Positions 36,327 to 39,277 of a stretch of 39,277 nucleotides of DNA are shown here, one piece after another. Within the stretch, counting starts at the first letter, position 1; every line of letters begins with the position of its first letter. The stretch lies in NCBI GenBank assembly GCA_025459195.1, contig JALORF010000004.1, positions 1 through 39,277 of the forward strand, given 5' to 3'. Source of the DNA: Beijerinckiaceae bacterium (GTDB lineage Bacteria; Pseudomonadota; Alphaproteobacteria; Rhizobiales; Beijerinckiaceae). A program made the translations under genes and the position numbers. The notes under the pieces are model-generated. The model did no database searches. It was not told where the DNA came from and was given only the letters and a program-made list of their open reading frames with translations.

Positions 36327-37937
36327 GTGGACAACATCGGTCAGTTCAATGTGGCGCACGGCGCTGAAGCGTTCGGATTTCGCAAGCTGTCCCGCGTCCA
36401 CTGGAACCTGGCAGCACCCCGGCTGGCGGAGGAATCGCTGAAGCGCGGCGAAACCCAGCTTGCCTATGGCGGTGCCCTGGTGGCCGACACCGGCACGCAC
36501 ACCGGGCGCTCGCCCAAGGACAAGTTCACGGTGCGCGATGCGCTCACCGATGGCACCGTGTGGTGGGACAACAACGGCGCGATCGAGCCCGGTCATTTCG
36601 AGACCCTGCTTGCTGATTTCCTGGCCCATGCCGAAGGCAAGGAGTTGTTCGCGCAAGACCTTTACGGCGGCGCCGACCACGGACACCGGGTCAAGGCCCG
36701 TGTCTTCACGGAGTATGCCTGGCATTCGCTGTTCATCCGCAATCTTCTGATCCGGCCTGCGGCGAACGAACTGGCCGCTTACGTGCCGGACCTGACCATT
36801 GTCGACCTGCCTTCCTTCAAGGCCGACCCGAAACGCCATGGCTGCCGGTCCGAAACGATCATCGCAGTCGATTTCAGCCGCAGGATCGTTCTGATCGGCG
36901 GCACCTCCTATGCCGGCGAGATGAAAAAATCCGTCTTCACCTATCTCAACTTCACCTTGCCCGCCGCCGGCGTCATGCCGATGCATTGCTCCGCCAATGT
37001 TGGTGCCAAGGGCGATGTCGCGGTGTTCTTCGGCCTGTCCGGCACCGGCAAGACCACCTTGTCCGCCGATCCGACCCGCACCTTGCTGGGGGATGACGAG
37101 CACGGTTGGTCCCCGGATGGGGTCTTCAACTTTGAAGGCGGCTGCTATGCCAAGACCATTCGCCTCAGCCGCGAGGCAGAGCCCGAGATCTATGCCACCA
37201 CCGAACGGTTCGGCACGGTGCTGGAGAACGTCGTGATCGACCCGCTGACACGCCGGCCCGATTTCGACGATGCCTCGCGCACCGAGAACACGCGCTGCGC
37301 CTATCCACTCGATTTCATCCCCAATGCCAGCGAGACGGGGCGCGCCGGGCACCCCAAGAACATCGTGATGCTGACCTGCGATGCCTTCGGCGTGCTGCCG
37401 CCGATTGCCAAGCTGACCGGCGCGGAAGCGATGTATCACTTCCTGTCAGGCTACACCGCCAAGGTGGCTGGCACCGAAAAGGGCGTGAAAGACCCCGAAG
37501 CGACCTTCTCGACCTGCTTCGGTGCGCCGTTCATGCCGCGCCACCCGTCGGTCTACGGCAACCTTCTGCGCGACCTGATCGACCGGCACCATGTCGACTG
37601 CTGGCTGGTTAACACCGGCTGGACGGGGGGCAAGTTCGGCACCGGCCGGCGCATGCCGATCCGCGTGACGCGCCGGCTGTTGGCCGCAGCACTGGAAGGC
37701 ACGCTGTCACGCGCTGATTTCCGGCGGGACCCCTATTTCGGCTTCGCCGTTCCGACATCGGTGCCCGGCGTCGAGCCGCACATCCTCTATCCGGTGAAAA
37801 CCTGGCAGGACAAGGCCGAGTTCTCCGAGACGGCGAAGCGGCTGGTCACGATGTTCCGCGACAACTTCAAGCGCTTCGAGGCGCATGTCGATGATGCGGT
37901 GAAGGCAGCCGCACCGACCAACAGCCTCGCGGCCTGA
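36327..37937 (+). CDS. pckA: Phosphoenolpyruvate carboxykinase (ATP)
   Basis: It converts oxaloacetate and ATP to phosphoenolpyruvate, the entry to gluconeogenesis on C4 acids. The 536-residue protein starts at GTG 36327, six bases after AGGAGGA; the frame stays open 48 codons upstream but without family similarity. Motifs: [11 protein letters not shown] near residue 60, the PCK-specific [22 protein letters not shown] with P-loop G236-T243 (kinase-1a), the metal-binding LLGDDEHGW (kinase-2), and the C-terminal [13 protein letters not shown] adenine-binding region. pckA neighbouring chvI/chvG is conserved in Agrobacterium and Sinorhizobium, where ChvI influences it. The 189-base upstream gap should hold its promoter. 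Confidence 0.98.
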   Translation: MDNIGQFNVAHGAEAFGFRKLSRVHWNLAAPRLAEESLKRGETQLAYGGALVADTGTHTGRSPKDKFTVRDALTDGTVWWDNNGAIEPGHFETLLADFLAHAEGKELFAQDLYGGADHGHRVKARVFTEYAWHSLFIRNLLIRPAANELAAYVPDLTIVDLPSFKADPKRHGCRSETIIAVDFSRRIVLIGGTSYAGEMKKSVFTYLNFTLPAAGVMPMHCSANVGAKGDVAVFFGLSGTGKTTLSADPTRTLLGDDEHGWSPDGVFNFEGGCYAKTIRLSREAEPEIYATTERFGTVLENVVIDPLTRRPDFDDASRTENTRCAYPLDFIPNASETGRAGHPKNIVMLTCDAFGVLPPIAKLTGAEAMYHFLSGYTAKVAGTEKGVKDPEATFSTCFGAPFMPRHPSVYGNLLRDLIDRHHVDCWLVNTGWTGGKFGTGRRMPIRVTRRLLAAALEGTLSRADFRRDPYFGFAVPTSVPGVEPHILYPVKTWQDKAEFSETAKRLVTMFRDNFKRFEAHVDDAVKAAAPTNSLAA

Positions 37938-37945
37938 CGTCGACG

Positions 37946-38977
37946 GTGAGCCGCGCAGCGCGTGTCCTGACGCGTCTCGTGCTGCTGGTGCTGACCCTGG
38001 TCATCCTCGGGCTCACCGTGTTCGGTGGGCTGGCGATCTGGTTCCGCGCAGCCTGGCCGCTGCCCTTCCTGCTGCTGCTTGGCACGGCTGCGCTCGCCGG
38101 CACGGTGATGCTGTGGCGCATGGCGCCGCCGCTGAATGCCGCCTGGCCTGCGCTGGGGCTGCTGGCTGTCACCTTTGGTGCGTTCTTCCTGTGGTGGGGC
38201 AGCGTGGTGCCACGCGCGGACCGCATCTGGGCAGCGCCGCTCGCCCGCCTGCCGTCGACCAGCATCGATGGCGACCGCTTCACCATCCACAATGTGCGCA
38301 ATTTCAGGTGGCGCGCCGCCGCCAACCCCGTGCCGGGCAGTTCAGGGGAGGAAATCGCGGAGGAGCGCTGGGAGACGCGGACCTATGACCTGAGCAAAGT
38401 CTCCGGCGTCGACCTGTTTTTCTCCTACTGGACCGGGCCGCTGATCGCGCATCTTCTGGTGTCGATCACCTTCGATGATGCAGCACCGCTGACCTTCTCG
38501 ATCGAGATCAGGCGCGAGGAGGGCGAGGCCTATTCGCCGTTGGCGGGCTTGTTCAAGCAATACGAACTTGCCATCATCGCCGCCGACGAGCGCGACATCG
38601 TGCAATTACGCACGAATATCTGGCGCGAGGATGTGCGGCTTTACCGCCTCACCGTGTCCCGCGAGAAAGCCCGCGCATTGCTTCTCGCCTATGCCGCCGA
38701 GTTGGGTGCGCTGGCGGCCACACCGCGCTGGTATGACACGCTTGGAGCCAATTGCAGCACCGTCGCCTTCCGGCTGGCGCGCCAGCTCTGGCCGGATCTC
38801 AAGCCCGACTGGCGCATTCTGGTCGCCGGCCGCGCGCCCGACTACGCCTACGAGATCGGCGCGCTGGGGACGGATGTGCCGCTGGAAGAACTCAAGAGCC
38901 GCGCCGCGATCAGCCAGATCGCGCGGGCGTTGCCGGAGGGCGCGGACTTTTCGGCGGGGGTGAGGCGAAAAAAATGA
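37946..38977 (+). CDS. DUF4105 membrane protein of unknown function
   Basis: I cannot assign a function. The 343-residue protein has three N-terminal hydrophobic segments (about 8-33, 37-58 and 66-88) and then a soluble domain of about 230 residues that fits DUF4105, related to the N-terminal domain of the lipoprotein acyltransferase Lnb. A conserved-looking block YDTLGANCSTVAFRLARQ near 265-282 contains a candidate catalytic cysteine. WYDTLG and NCST are typical of the family. It starts at GTG 37946, eight bases after the pckA stop, so it is probably read from the pckA transcript. The last codons (AAA AAA) lie in the A run that also serves as T run of a leftward terminator. Confidence 0.75.
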   Translation: MSRAARVLTRLVLLVLTLVILGLTVFGGLAIWFRAAWPLPFLLLLGTAALAGTVMLWRMAPPLNAAWPALGLLAVTFGAFFLWWGSVVPRADRIWAAPLARLPSTSIDGDRFTIHNVRNFRWRAAANPVPGSSGEEIAEERWETRTYDLSKVSGVDLFFSYWTGPLIAHLLVSITFDDAAPLTFSIEIRREEGEAYSPLAGLFKQYELAIIAADERDIVQLRTNIWREDVRLYRLTVSREKARALLLAYAAELGALAATPRWYDTLGANCSTVAFRLARQLWPDLKPDWRILVAGRAPDYAYEIGALGTDVPLEELKSRAAISQIARALPEGADFSAGVRRKK

Positions 38978-38997
38978 TACTTCACTCCTTGAATATC
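38968..38997 (-). terminator. Terminator-like hairpin read leftward
   Basis: On the minus strand GATATTCA pairs with TGAAGTATC (one bulged G) around AGGAG, and ATTTTTTT follows at once (38974-38968). The same bases include the stop and last two lysine codons of the DUF4105 gene. It would end a transcript coming from beyond the right edge. Confidence 0.55.
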
Positions 38998-39277
38998 TCT
39001 CGCAGCAAAAATTGAGAATGATCATTCTCACGAACCTGCGTCTTTTCCAACTGTCACCGCTGATGATGAAAAGCCCACGCAAGCTGAACACTTTCAAGCT
39101 CGAGATTGTCGATGTGCATGCTGTTGGAGCTGGACTGGATGCAATGCTTGATCACGTTAGAGCCAGATCCAGCGACCATCACCGCTATGGGCCAAACGGT
39201 CCACCGCGGCGCAAGCCGACCAAACCCCCCTCGCACTGCCCGCGCGATTGGACAATTTGAACCGCCCATGGTTTGCC
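38978..39277. other. AT-richer tail with no firmly supported gene
   Basis: The final 300 bases are visibly lower in GC than the rest. Two weak frames exist: leftward from the edge to 39054 and rightward 39012-39260. Neither shows a recognisable domain or good ribosome-binding site. The leftward frame stays open to the window edge and is followed by two terminator-like palindromes, so it could be the end of a gene lying mostly outside. Confidence 0.4.
39013..39030. promoter_or_regulatory. Perfect 18-bp palindrome (Fur-box-like or terminator stem)
   Basis: TGAGAATGATCATTCTCA is its own reverse complement. It resembles metal-regulator (Fur-type) boxes but lacks the central bases of the 19-bp consensus. 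On the minus strand it is followed by ATTTTTG and lies 23 bases beyond the end of the leftward frame, so it can also be read as an AT-rich terminator stem. Confidence 0.45.

Noticed and set aside
39012-39260. An 82-codon rightward frame at the right edge
   Set aside because: There is no ribosome-binding site or recognisable domain, it starts within the palindrome, and the terminator signals point to leftward transcription.

Overview
The window is a high-GC stretch of an alphaproteobacterial chromosome. Its gene order points to Hyphomicrobiales (Rhizobiales): a chvI-chvG-hprK-EIIA-HPr run between pckA and ahcY, then divL, a tsaE/amgK fusion, murU, addB-addA and trxA, as in Agrobacterium/Brucella-type genomes. 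Nearly all genes look like conserved core genes. No phage, insertion sequence, CRISPR array, tRNA or rRNA gene was seen. The only compositionally different part is the last ~270 bases.

Layout, left to right. (1) 2-424: 3' end of gshB, followed by a repeat cluster (two inverted REP-like palindromes around a 14-bp tandem repeat) and a leftward MoeB/ThiF-like E1 gene. (2) 1523-10568: a rightward nucleoside uptake and salvage operon: BMP/PnrA-type binding protein, double-domain ATPase, two permeases, cdd, punA, deoC, deoA and a GhrA-like 2-hydroxyacid dehydrogenase. Most junctions are stop-start overlaps. (3) 10725-13516: rpsO and pnp, with an rpsO terminator between them and candidate regulatory hairpins in both leaders. 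(4) 13597-14808: a Bcr/CflA-type drug efflux gene, converging on a leftward class A penicillin-binding protein; their stop codons lie in the two arms of one hairpin. (5) 17092-26683, leftward: tsaE-amgK fusion, murU, addB, addA, trxA, joining tRNA modification, cell-wall sugar recycling, double-strand break repair and thiol redox. (6) 26769-31073, leftward: ahcY, then divL, the atypical kinase with tyrosine in place of the phospho-acceptor histidine. A palindrome resembling SahR operators lies upstream of ahcY. (7) 31246-35198, leftward: chvI, chvG, hprK, manX-type EIIA and HPr, an envelope/acid-sensing two-component system coupled to a regulatory PTS with no sugar permease. (8) 35364-38977, rightward: HugZ/DUF2470 heme-family protein, pckA, and a DUF4105 membrane protein. 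(9) 38978-39277: an AT-richer tail with two leftward terminator-like palindromes.

Functionally, operon 2 imports nucleosides, deaminates cytidine, phosphorolyses purine and pyrimidine nucleosides and cleaves deoxyribose-5-phosphate; the required phosphopentomutase is not in the window. Block 7 together with pckA suggests coupling of envelope stress, PTS phosphorylation state and gluconeogenesis, as known for ChvG/ChvI relatives. No clearly undescribed multi-gene system was found. The points most worth a second look are the divL H-box (Tyr followed by Ala), the tsaE-amgK fusion next to murU, the ahcY operator, a CtrA-like site before divL, the repeat cluster after gshB and the right-hand tail.
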